Shown piece by piece: positions 1 to 7,358 of a stretch of 9,915 nucleotides of DNA. Under the pieces are notes generated by a model. That model did no database searches. It was not told the DNA's origin and saw nothing but the letters and a program-made list of their open reading frames with translations. The translations under genes were made by a program, and so were the position numbers. Position 1 is the first letter of the stretch; every line of letters begins with the position of its first letter. Origin of the DNA: Oscillospiraceae bacterium (GTDB taxonomy: Bacteria; Bacillota_A; Clostridia; Oscillospirales; JAAYXM01); assembly GCA_017408185.1 (NCBI GenBank), contig JAFQVE010000083.1:1-9915 (forward strand), in the 5' to 3' direction.

Positions 1-1
1 G

Positions 2-3000
2 TTCCTTCTTTCGGGAATAACTCTCACTCCCGTTGATGAAACAAAGCCTGCATATACTCGTCTTGATCTCAACGGAACACATACGATAGGCAAGGACAAA
101 ACAGCACCTTCAACCTGGAGTACATATGGTTTTGATATAGTCCCTGAAAAAACAACAACGAATATTGCAAGAAAGAGCTCTGTTGCTCTTGCAAACGGAA
201 TGACCCTTCCTTATCAGCAGATTCAGATTCCGGGAGACCCGTGGCAGAACAGGGAAGAGGAAGATCGCGTAAATGCGATGTTTACCGTTCGCAAGAACTT
301 TGCTGCAGCGGGCTACTACGCAATTGAAATGCTCGGATATAAATGGTATGCAGGTTCTGATTTCGCGATTTATGTAAACGGACAGTATGCCGGTGACTAT
401 AATGTTTACGAGGCGGATGCGGCTCTTTCTGTAGGAGAAAAGAAGCAACTTAACACACTTTATATTCCTGCAGGAGACGTTGAAATCTCCTTCCGCACAA
501 GAGTAAAGCATTATGCAACACCGAACCTTCTTCCGATATGGATGGAGTTTACACCTGTTGAAAGTAAGCCTGAAACCGAAAAAGTTGAAGTTTCGGAATT
601 CGGAAGAATTTCGGTGGGTAACACCACAGAACTTACTGCGCAGGTTAAGATGTCCGATGGTTCATACCGTGGCTTCGGTCTTTCCGACGATGCTTCACAA
701 GATTTGAAGAATACTGTTTCTGTAACTGTTGAGAATGAGGATGTCGCAACGGTTTCGGATGTTAAATATGCACAGCCTGAAAATGAAACTGATATTGTGT
801 TTGCGGTAAATGCAAAGACAGTAGGCGAAACAAATATTAAAATCACCGTAAATGTTGACGGTAATAATTCTTATACGGAAACAATTCCTCTTAAGATATA
901 TCCCGTTCCCGAGCTTGCAACTGTCAAGGTGTCAGTTGACAAAGAAACAATTCCTGCAACGAGAACGGCGACGGTTGCATATGAGCTTATAAGCAATCTC
1001 GAGGAAGAATGGACAGAGGAAACAGAAGTTTCTTTTGCAAGTAATAATGAGAACATTGCTACAGTTGACAGCGAAACAGGTGTTGTGACCGGTGTTTCAA
1101 AGGGAATAGCTGAAATTACGGTAACTGCAGTTTCAAAGGGAAAGCAGGTTACCGGAAGTGTTGATGTTGAAATTGAAGATGCTCCCGTGCTTGAAAGCAT
1201 CACCGTAACTGCAGATAAATCGGTTCTTCTTCCGGGTGACACAGCTCAGATTTCTGTTGAAGGAATTATGAGCGATAGCATTGCGGCAGACATGAGTAGG
1301 TATACAGTTTCGTATAAGAGCTCAAACATCGCAACCGCAACAGTTGATAAGACAACCGGTGTTGTTACAACCATTGCGGCAGGTATGACCGTTATAACTG
1401 CAGAGGCTGAAAACGAGGACGGAACAAAGATATCGGGAAAGCTTACTCTCAATGTTTATGATACCTTCCCTAGCATTAAAGTAGATTTCTCCGAGAGCAC
1501 ATACAACGGCGATCGTTCTGCCCCCACAAAGACACCGGGATATACGATTGTGAGAGAAGAATCCGACACGACAATGTGGCGTCTCGGTTCTTGCACAAAC
1601 ACGGGCTTCAAGGCTGCGTATATCTGGGTACGAGGCGGTATGTGGCCTGCAACATCGAAAATTACAAACAATGCAGTTACGCTTCTTGTTGACATTCCGT
1701 ATGAGCATGACTTTAACTTAAAGGTTCATGGCGGTGTTTGGAATGTAGGCGGAAAGTTCTCTGTATTCGTCGATGATGTGTATGCAGGTGACGTTAACTG
1801 CTATGACCCGGATGCCACGGCTATGTTTGACACCGGTGAACTGTCTCTTAACACACTTCACCTCACGGCAGGCGAACATAAGATTTCCTTCAGAGCACGT
1901 GAAAAGCATTATTCTGCAGGTGCTATCCTTGTAATAGGAACGATTGCGTTTGATCCCGTTGCAGAATCGGGAACAGTTTATGAAAAAATTGCGTATGAAA
2001 TTCCCGAAGAAATTGCAATCGGCGAAACTGTACAGGGTACGGTTTATGCCTCAATGACAGACGGCTCGGCACTTCACTTTGGTATAAACAACGACGGAAG
2101 CGCAGATATTGCAAATTCTGCAGCGGTGAGCATCCTTGATACTGATGTCTTGGGTGTTTCGGGCTTTGCAAGCTACACTATGGGTAAAACAGGAAAGCTT
2201 CCCTTTGATATTACTGGAAAGGCAGAAGGACAGACTGAAATTTCTCTCAGCGTAACTGTTGGTGGTGTAACCTCAACCGAGACAGTCGTAGTGAGTGTAG
2301 TAGATGATCCCATCGCTTCGGTCACCGCAAAGACTGTTGCGGAGGAAGTATTCCTCGGTGATACAGCAATTCTTGAAGGTGAAGTAAAGCTCAGAAGCGG
2401 AAGAATTATAAGCAAAGAAAATGCACCTATAACATATACATCTTCGGATGAAACTGTTGCAACTGTTTCCGGTGATGCAATCAAAACTCTTTCTGTAGGA
2501 AAGACGACTATCACGGCAACTGCAACATTTAATGGAGAAACAAAGAATTACAGTTTTGATGTAGAGGTTCTTCCGGAAGGAATGACCGATATTACGGCAA
2601 CAAGCGGCGGAAGTCCCAGGATCCGTCTTACCGATGATGAATCGGACAGATATCCGCTTTACGTTTCGGCAACTACAAATCTCGGAAACGAGATGGATCT
2701 TTCGGATGCAGAGGTTACAGCAACAGCACTTACTCCCGAGTTTGCAACAATAGCATATGAGCAGTATCCGAATGAAACAGGCGAATGGGCAAACTATATC
2801 CGACCTGTTGCAGACGGAACGGCACGGTTTGAAGTAACGGTCAAGGTCGGTGGAAGAATCCGCACAAAAGTCATCGAGATTCCCGTTGTTACGGCAAAGA
2901 CGGAAGCAAGCTATATGACGGCTGAAAAACAAAGCATTGCAAGAGAAAATATCGGAAAATACGATTGGGCGAAGGCAACTGCCGATACATACATAAAAAC

Positions 3001-6000
3001 TGCTGATAAGTATGTTGACAAGCTTGATGAGATTTATTCGCTTATCGCATCTCAGGAGGTTCCCCGAAGCTTCTCCGTAGGTGCTGAAAAAGACCCGTAT
3101 ATGTATACTTGCCGTTATTGCGGAGTAAATCTCCAGGAAAAGTACGGCAACTATCCGTGGGTACATAACTCAATAATCAGACCGTGGAAGATTCAGTGTC
3201 CGGACTGTAAACGAGTATTCCCAAGTAACGATTTTGAGAGCTTCTATAAGCTTGGTCTCAATGAATATGGTGAGTTTATTTATCAGGATGCCCTTGATGC
3301 TCATCGTGAGCTCTTTGGTGACAAGAGTGTGACAGAGCCCGGTGTGCAGAATAGTGCACAATGGAAGGCGTACTATGGCTATGGAGTTCCCGGAGGATAT
3401 CTGACCAACAACCTTTATAAGGATGTCGAAAGCAGTACGACAATAAACTGCGGTCAGGGACTTCGCCCGGGTGAAACTGTGGAAACATGGGGTGTTGATG
3501 ACGGATATGGCTATGTTCCAAGCAAAGAGGACGGAGAGGCATATTTATCAGGAACCGTTGCTGAACGTCACCTCTACATTGCTGAGTTTATGCATTATGG
3601 TGTTTTCCACAACAAAACACCGGACAGCAACGGCGGCGTTCTTACAAACGCAATAGTAAACTGTGCTTATGCATATTATTTTACCGGTGAGAAGAAATAT
3701 GGTCGTGTGGCGGCAATACTTCTTGATCGTGTTGCTGATCTCTACCGTGATTACGACATTAAAGCATTCGGAAACGATGTCTGGAACTCCGATGGTGGTT
3801 CAAATCAGGGAAAACGTCTTGGTTGCATTTGGGAATGTACTATTCTCACAAACGAAATCCCCACATATGATATGGTATATGATATGTATGAGGACAGTCA
3901 GGTTCTTAATTATATAGCAAAGAACAACAGAAGCAGATATGCAAAGCAGACGGCGGCACAGATTCGTCAGAATGTTGAGGATAACTTTATTCGTGGTGCT
4001 CTTGACGAAGTCTATAACCGCAAAATCCATGGTAACTTCGGTATGTCACAGAGAATCGTTGCAATGGCGGCGGTAATTCTCGATTCATACCCCGAAACAC
4101 AGGAGTGGATTGACTATCTTATGGCTCCCGGCTGGACAACAGATGTTCCTGTTGTGGGCGGAGGCATAAATGAAGTGCTTATCGAGAAAATATGTGCAGA
4201 TGGTCACAGTAATGAAGCGTCTGATTACGGACTCCTTTGGCTTAGCGGAGTAAGTATGGTAAATAACGTGCTTAGTGGCTATGATAAGTACGAAGGAATG
4301 AAGCTCTCAGAAAATCCGAAGTATCAGCAAATGTTCCTTGCACTCCTTCCTCTGCGTGCTGCAAACAGCTATTCACCGCAGATAGGTGACGGTGGAAACA
4401 CAGCCGATCTTTCCCATTGGGCTAATGCAGGACATATGAAGGCGGCATATACTCAGACAAAAGAGCCTGTTTTTGCACAGTATCTCTATATGCTTAACGG
4501 AAATTCTGTTGCAGATCTTAAGTATGATATGTACACAAAGAATCCTGAGAGCCTTGCAGATGAGGTTCAGGCAATAATTGATGAATACGGTACAGTATAC
4601 CTTGATTCCGATATTCAGACAGGATTCGGATACTCCATTTTGCGTGATGGTTATAGCTATGAGGATAACATAACTGATGCAACAGCTCAGGAAACAACAC
4701 GCAATGTCTGGATGTATTTTGGATCAAATGGCGTAAGTCACGCACACCTTGACACGTTGAATATCGGTATGACGGCATTTGGACTCAATATCCTTCCGGA
4801 TCTCGGGTACCCCGAGCAGACGGGTAATGACCCGAACAGAATTCAGTGGGTAAGAAACACCATTTCTCATAATACTGTTGTTGTGGATGGTAAAAAGCAG
4901 ACTGAAAATTCAGAAATCCGCGGTAAGGTAAAGCACTATGATGATGCAGGACAGGTTCAGGTAATAGATGTTGACACAAGCTATGTCTATGACGAAACCG
5001 AGCAGTATCGCAGAAGTGTTGTTATGATCAATGTGGATGATGCAAATTCATATTACGTTGATTTGTTCAGAATCCTTGGCGGACAGAGCCATATCTACAG
5101 CTTCCACGCACAGAGCAACGAGATTGCAGAAACAGTAGGCATTGAAACCGTAAAACAGGCAGATGATGAAGGAAACTATATTGGAACATATGCCGGTGCA
5201 GATGTTCCTTACGGACAGGATCCCGATACGGTTTCAAATTCATGGGATTATCCCACTAAGTATCCCATAGGCTTTACCTGGCTTGAAAATGTAGATCGTG
5301 ACGAAAATCCGGAAAACAAGTTTGAGATTGATTTTGCAATCAAGGACTTCAATAAAGCAGTCAAGGATTCAAAAGATATTCATCTCCGACTCACAATGCT
5401 CAACGGAACAAACGTAGCTGACGGTGCTGATGTAAATGTGGCAATAACCGATGGCTATGCACCGAGAATTGCGGCTAACAAGAATATTGATAAGCTCAAG
5501 TACGTTCTTATAGAAAATGAGAATAATAATGAAGAGCTTGACACAGTATTCACAACAGTCCTTGAACCGTATAAGGGAAGTCGAATTCTGAAATCAGCAG
5601 ATGAACTTACGATGTCGGTAATTGACGGCAAGGAAAAGAAGAATGATGCAGCCCGTGCAGTTAAGGTCACACTTGCAAGCGGCAGAGTGGACTATATCTT
5701 CTATGCAACGAACAATGCAGTCACTTATACAGTAACCGATGGCGAGACCCAGCTTTCCTTCCGTGGATTTGTAGGAGTATATTCCGTTGAAAACGGAAAG
5801 AACACTTATAAGTACGTAATCGACGGTGATATCATCGGCGAAGAGCTTGAAACAAAGCCTGCAATTGTGGGTACTGTAAGAAACTTCACAAAAGAACTTT
5901 CGGCAGAAAACACAATCGAGATTTCAACGGAAGAAGCAGTAAGTGATGCAGAGCTTGCTTCTCTTGCAAACCGTGTTGTTATCATTGATAATGAGACCGG

Positions 6001-7225
6001 AATGCGTGACGGAGCATACAAGATCCTCTCTGCAGAGAGAAGTGGTGAAAACATTGTTCTCAATACCGGAAGAGTATCAATGATAAGAAAATACGTTGAT
6101 ATGTATCAGCCGGAGCTTGGCTATGTATATACCATAGCCGAAGGTCAGGATGCAGTAATTCCGCTTTCTGTGAGCGATGATAAATCACCTGAGTTTGATG
6201 CACTACCGGATAATCTTACCGCAAGTGCAGGAAGTATGATGACACTTACCATAAACGCTACGAGTGAGCTTGAAGATGTGGGTATCACGTATAGCGGAAC
6301 AAGCCTTCCGAGAGGTGCAACGCTCAATGAGAACACAGGTATCATTAGTTGGAAACCCACAGCTTCGCAGGTAGGTAACAACCACTTTGCAGTAACGGCA
6401 ACCGATTCCGATGGTCGTGCAACCACTATTCACTTTGTTGTCCGTGTATATGGTTCAACAACAGACAATGGTAACGCAGGCACCACAACAGAGCCGACCA
6501 CTCCGTCAACTCCCGATAAACCCTCTACACCGGGAACAGAATCAGGCGAAACGGGAAGCACAGACGAATCAGGCGGAAGCTCCGGTGGCGGTGCAGGTGG
6601 CTCCGGCGGAGGAACAGGCGGCGGTGGTGCAACCACTCCAACAACTCCGGAAACACCGGATGTCCCCGAAACAACAATTCGCTTTACGGATCTGGGTGCT
6701 CACGCATGGGCAGCGGATGCAATAAACGCACTTGCTGATAAGGGAATAATCAAGGGTACATCGGATACAACATACTCACCTGCAAAGAATATAACAAGAG
6801 CAGATTTCGCAATTCTCCTTGTTCGTGCCTTTGAAAAGGAATCGGATAACACCGAAAACTTTGCGGATGTAAGTGAGTCTGACTATTTTGCAAAGGAACT
6901 TGCGATTGCCCGAAACACAGGTTTAGTTGGCGGCGTTGGAGACAATAAGTTCGCACCTCGTGATAACATCAAGAGATGTGATATGATGCTTATGGTTTAC
7001 CGTGTAATTAAGGACACGGAAGCCTTTGTAGGGGCGGATATCATCCGCCCGGACAACGCCGATTTCAACTCAGTTCCCGATTATGCAAAAGAAGCAGTGT
7101 CTGCCCTCATAGGTGCAGGTCTTGTAAACGGTAAGAATAACCTTATTGCACCACTTGATAACACAACCCGTGCAGAAGTCGCAGTTCTCCTTCAGAGAGT
7201 ACTTGATTTCGTGGCAGAAAAGTAA
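2..7225 (+). CDS. Giant SLH-anchored surface protein with CBM-like, Ig-like and heparinase II/III-type lyase domains (5' partial)
   Basis: The frame is open from base 2, so the ATG at 200 is internal and the true start lies upstream. About 2,407 residues are visible, numbered here from base 2. Order seen: CBM-like module A1 (res 20-186), three Ig/Big_2-like domains (about 187-489), module A2 (491-653), three more Ig-like domains (about 658-967), a heparinase II/III-like core (about 968-1940), a beta-rich stretch, a putative-Ig domain (about 2063-2150), a Thr/Pro/Gly linker, and three SLH domains to the C-terminus. Core hallmarks are two CxxC pairs (C1037/C1040, C1066/C1069), GYSILRDG, HAHLD (H1580, H1582, D1584) followed by LPDLGYPE, SHNTVVVDG (H1623) and DLFRILGG. 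Family knowledge: such cores are eliminases acting on uronate-containing polysaccharides, and SLH domains bind secondary cell-wall polymer. An exported cell-surface glycan-degrading role is therefore inferred; the substrate cannot be told. A terminator follows the stop, so this gene ends its transcript. The signal peptide is outside the window. Confidence is high for the architecture and moderate for lyase activity. Confidence 0.9.
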   Translation, partial: FLLSGITLTPVDETKPAYTRLDLNGTHTIGKDKTAPSTWSTYGFDIVPEKTTTNIARKSSVALANGMTLPYQQIQIPGDPWQNREEEDRVNAMFTVRKNFAAAGYYAIEMLGYKWYAGSDFAIYVNGQYAGDYNVYEADAALSVGEKKQLNTLYIPAGDVEISFRTRVKHYATPNLLPIWMEFTPVESKPETEKVEVSEFGRISVGNTTELTAQVKMSDGSYRGFGLSDDASQDLKNTVSVTVENEDVATVSDVKYAQPENETDIVFAVNAKTVGETNIKITVNVDGNNSYTETIPLKIYPVPELATVKVSVDKETIPATRTATVAYELISNLEEEWTEETEVSFASNNENIATVDSETGVVTGVSKGIAEITVTAVSKGKQVTGSVDVEIEDAPVLESITVTADKSVLLPGDTAQISVEGIMSDSIAADMSRYTVSYKSSNIATATVDKTTGVVTTIAAGMTVITAEAENEDGTKISGKLTLNVYDTFPSIKVDFSESTYNGDRSAPTKTPGYTIVREESDTTMWRLGSCTNTGFKAAYIWVRGGMWPATSKITNNAVTLLVDIPYEHDFNLKVHGGVWNVGGKFSVFVDDVYAGDVNCYDPDATAMFDTGELSLNTLHLTAGEHKISFRAREKHYSAGAILVIGTIAFDPVAESGTVYEKIAYEIPEEIAIGETVQGTVYASMTDGSALHFGINNDGSADIANSAAVSILDTDVLGVSGFASYTMGKTGKLPFDITGKAEGQTEISLSVTVGGVTSTETVVVSVVDDPIASVTAKTVAEEVFLGDTAILEGEVKLRSGRIISKENAPITYTSSDETVATVSGDAIKTLSVGKTTITATATFNGETKNYSFDVEVLPEGMTDITATSGGSPRIRLTDDESDRYPLYVSATTNLGNEMDLSDAEVTATALTPEFATIAYEQYPNETGEWANYIRPVADGTARFEVTVKVGGRIRTKVIEIPVVTAKTEASYMTAEKQSIARENIGKYDWAKATADTYIKTADKYVDKLDEIYSLIASQEVPRSFSVGAEKDPYMYTCRYCGVNLQEKYGNYPWVHNSIIRPWKIQCPDCKRVFPSNDFESFYKLGLNEYGEFIYQDALDAHRELFGDKSVTEPGVQNSAQWKAYYGYGVPGGYLTNNLYKDVESSTTINCGQGLRPGETVETWGVDDGYGYVPSKEDGEAYLSGTVAERHLYIAEFMHYGVFHNKTPDSNGGVLTNAIVNCAYAYYFTGEKKYGRVAAILLDRVADLYRDYDIKAFGNDVWNSDGGSNQGKRLGCIWECTILTNEIPTYDMVYDMYEDSQVLNYIAKNNRSRYAKQTAAQIRQNVEDNFIRGALDEVYNRKIHGNFGMSQRIVAMAAVILDSYPETQEWIDYLMAPGWTTDVPVVGGGINEVLIEKICADGHSNEASDYGLLWLSGVSMVNNVLSGYDKYEGMKLSENPKYQQMFLALLPLRAANSYSPQIGDGGNTADLSHWANAGHMKAAYTQTKEPVFAQYLYMLNGNSVADLKYDMYTKNPESLADEVQAIIDEYGTVYLDSDIQTGFGYSILRDGYSYEDNITDATAQETTRNVWMYFGSNGVSHAHLDTLNIGMTAFGLNILPDLGYPEQTGNDPNRIQWVRNTISHNTVVVDGKKQTENSEIRGKVKHYDDAGQVQVIDVDTSYVYDETEQYRRSVVMINVDDANSYYVDLFRILGGQSHIYSFHAQSNEIAETVGIETVKQADDEGNYIGTYAGADVPYGQDPDTVSNSWDYPTKYPIGFTWLENVDRDENPENKFEIDFAIKDFNKAVKDSKDIHLRLTMLNGTNVADGADVNVAITDGYAPRIAANKNIDKLKYVLIENENNNEELDTVFTTVLEPYKGSRILKSADELTMSVIDGKEKKNDAARAVKVTLASGRVDYIFYATNNAVTYTVTDGETQLSFRGFVGVYSVENGKNTYKYVIDGDIIGEELETKPAIVGTVRNFTKELSAENTIEISTEEAVSDAELASLANRVVIIDNETGMRDGAYKILSAERSGENIVLNTGRVSMIRKYVDMYQPELGYVYTIAEGQDAVIPLSVSDDKSPEFDALPDNLTASAGSMMTLTINATSELEDVGITYSGTSLPRGATLNENTGIISWKPTASQVGNNHFAVTATDSDGRATTIHFVVRVYGSTTDNGNAGTTTEPTTPSTPDKPSTPGTESGETGSTDESGGSSGGGAGGSGGGTGGGGATTPTTPETPDVPETTIRFTDLGAHAWAADAINALADKGIIKGTSDTTYSPAKNITRADFAILLVRAFEKESDNTENFADVSESDYFAKELAIARNTGLVGGVGDNKFAPRDNIKRCDMMLMVYRVIKDTEAFVGADIIRPDNADFNSVPDYAKEAVSALIGAGLVNGKNNLIAPLDNTTRAEVAVLLQRVLDFVAEK
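59..559 (+). repeat. Carbohydrate-binding-like module A1 (first copy of internal protein repeat)
   Basis: A beta-rich module of about 165 residues, ending with FAIYVNGQYAGD, LNTLYIPAGDVEISF and KHY. The pattern (variable strands, yVnG, aGd, lnTl-x-aG-x-x-i-sF) resembles CBM6/CBM35-type sandwiches, but I cannot place it in a named family. It is clearly paralogous to the module at 1472-1960. Its N-terminal boundary near the window edge is approximate. Confidence 0.65.
562..1463 (+). other. Three tandem Ig-like (Big_2-type) domains, first set
   Basis: Three consecutive domains of about 90-115 residues lie roughly at 562-907, 908-1180 and 1181-1463. The second and third carry the usual bacterial Ig-like signature: ATVDxxTGVVT followed by a G-x-x-x-I-T-V/A-x-A strand, seen as NIATVDSETGVVTGVSKG and TATVDKTTGVVTTIAAG. 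Such domains usually act as spacers or adhesion modules on surface proteins, here holding the carbohydrate-binding-like modules and catalytic core away from the wall. Boundaries are estimates. Confidence 0.75.
1472..1960 (+). repeat. Carbohydrate-binding-like module A2 (second copy of internal protein repeat)
   Basis: The second copy has FSVFVDDVYAGD, LNTLHLTAGEHKISF and KHY in the same order as A1. The LNTL codons begin at 449 in A1 and 1847 in A2, giving a repeat period of 1,398 nt (466 residues). The following Ig-like domains also resemble each other (EKVEV/EKIAY start, SDGS/TDGS, G-x-T-x-I at the end), so the whole A-plus-Ig block seems duplicated. The DNA copies are well diverged, so the duplication is old. 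Confidence 0.65.
1973..2900 (+). other. Three tandem Ig-like domains, second set
   Basis: Roughly 1973-2310, 2311-2580 and 2582-2900. The middle one is a clear Big_2-type domain (ITYTSSDETVATVSGDAIKT, then G-K-T-T-I-T-A-T-A). The first matches the Ig domain that follows module A1. The third, ending VIEIPVVTAK just before the lyase helical region, is more divergent and is called Ig-like only from its size and its alternating hydrophobic strands. Confidence 0.6.
2903..5830 (+). other. Heparinase II/III-type lyase core with zinc-knuckle insertion
   Basis: An N-terminal helical (alpha/alpha toroid-like) part is followed by a beta-sandwich part, the family's usual order. Two CxxC pairs, with cysteine codons at 3110, 3119, 3197 and 3206, bracket PW and are followed by FPSNDFESFYKLG, a layout found in several heparinase-like families. 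Downstream come HGNFGMSQ (4028-4051), DGHSNEASDYG (about 4199), PQIGDGG, GYSILRDG, HAHLD (4739-4753) and ISHNTVVVDG (4862-4891). The fold assignment is strong. The CAZy family and the substrate are not assignable by eye. Confidence 0.8.
6188..6454 (+). other. Putative-Ig (He_PIG/cadherin-like) domain
   Basis: The run LPRGATLNENTGIISWKPT, then a strand with HFAVTATDSDGRATTIHFVV, is the classic putative-Ig pattern (LP-x-G-x-x-L-x-x-x-T-G-x-I-x-W-x-P-T). It sits between the lyase core and the linker and is probably a structural spacer. Confidence 0.8.
6455..6682 (+). other. Low-complexity Thr/Pro then Gly/Ser linker
   Basis: About 76 residues, first rich in T, P, S, E and D (TTEPTTPSTPDKP type), then a Gly/Ser block (GGSSGGGAGGSGGG type), then T/P again. 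This is typical of a flexible, possibly glycosylated tether joining a surface enzyme to its wall-anchoring SLH domains. The locally raised GC and purine skew come from the Gly codons. Confidence 0.8.
6683..7222 (+). other. Three S-layer homology (SLH) domains, C-terminal cell-wall anchor
   Basis: SLH1 lies at about 6683-6839 (FTDLGAHAWAADAINAL, GIIKG, YSPAKNITRADF). SLH2 is at about 6860-7015 (FADVSESDYFAKELAIA, GLVGG, FAPRDNIKRCDM). SLH3 is at about 7064-7213 (FNSVPDYAKEAVSAL, GLVNG, IAPLDNTTRAEV). Three SLH domains form the known trimeric-repeat anchor for secondary cell-wall polymer. SLH2 has KRCD where its neighbours have TRAD/TRAE, and extra residues encoded by a palindrome lie between SLH2 and SLH3. 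Confidence 0.9.
7028..7052. repeat. REP-like GC-rich palindrome inside the SLH coding region
   Basis: GGGCGGATATCATCCGCCC (7032-7050) is a perfect 8-bp stem with a 3-nt loop, flanked by gta-g and gg. It is read in frame as VGADIIRPD and falls between SLH2 and SLH3, where SLH proteins normally have a short junction. Its ggg and gcg codons are uncommon in the rest of this gene, which prefers gga/ggt/ggc and gca. It may be a dispersed palindromic element; only one copy is seen in this window. Confidence 0.5.
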
Positions 7226-7232
7226 ATCAATA

Positions 7233-7262
7233 AAAGGTGACTGTTTTCGGACAGTCACCTTT
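7233..7262 (+). terminator. Rho-independent-type terminator after the giant SLH gene
   Basis: A 12-bp perfect stem (AAAGGTGACTGT pairing with ACAGTCACCTTT) encloses a 6-nt loop, starting 8 nt after the stop codon. The U-run is short (TTT then ACC), so termination efficiency is uncertain. It separates the giant gene from the aquaporin gene, which has its own promoter. Confidence 0.75.
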
Positions 7263-7281
7263 ACCATTTGTAAGATTTTTC

Positions 7282-7310
7282 TTGTATATCGAAAAGCGTT
7301 GTAGTATAAT
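7282..7310 (+). promoter_or_regulatory. Sigma-A-type promoter of the aquaporin gene
   Basis: TTGTAT (7282-7287) and a perfect TATAAT (7305-7310) are separated by 17 nt. Transcription would start near 7317, giving a leader of about 40 nt before the ATG at 7359. Confidence 0.75.
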
Positions 7311-7317
7311 AAAATTA

Positions 7318-7338
7318 AGCAAAGCATAAGTCTTTGCT
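7318..7338 (+). promoter_or_regulatory. Small hairpin in the aquaporin 5' leader
   Basis: AGCAAAG (7318-7324) and CTTTGCT (7332-7338) form a 7-bp stem with a 7-nt loop at the expected 5' end of the transcript. It is followed by an A-rich stretch and the ribosome binding site AAGGAGG (7345-7351). It could stabilise the mRNA 5' end or be an operator. With so short a stem, chance cannot be excluded. Confidence 0.35.
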
Positions 7339-7358
7339 ATAAAAAAGGAGGAATCAGT

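Noticed and set aside
2273..3166. 297-codon minus-strand open frame antisense to the giant gene
   Set aside because: It lies wholly inside the plus-strand domains, which show clear Ig-like and lyase motifs. Its product is Cys/Arg/Ile-rich without any recognisable fold, and there is no ribosome binding site. It is a codon-bias shadow, like the other antisense frames across 110-6956.
6411..6725. Overlapping Gln/Pro-rich plus-strand frame and a Pro-rich minus-strand frame (6430-6636) in the linker region
   Set aside because: Both are alternative-frame readings of the low-complexity Thr/Pro/Gly linker DNA.
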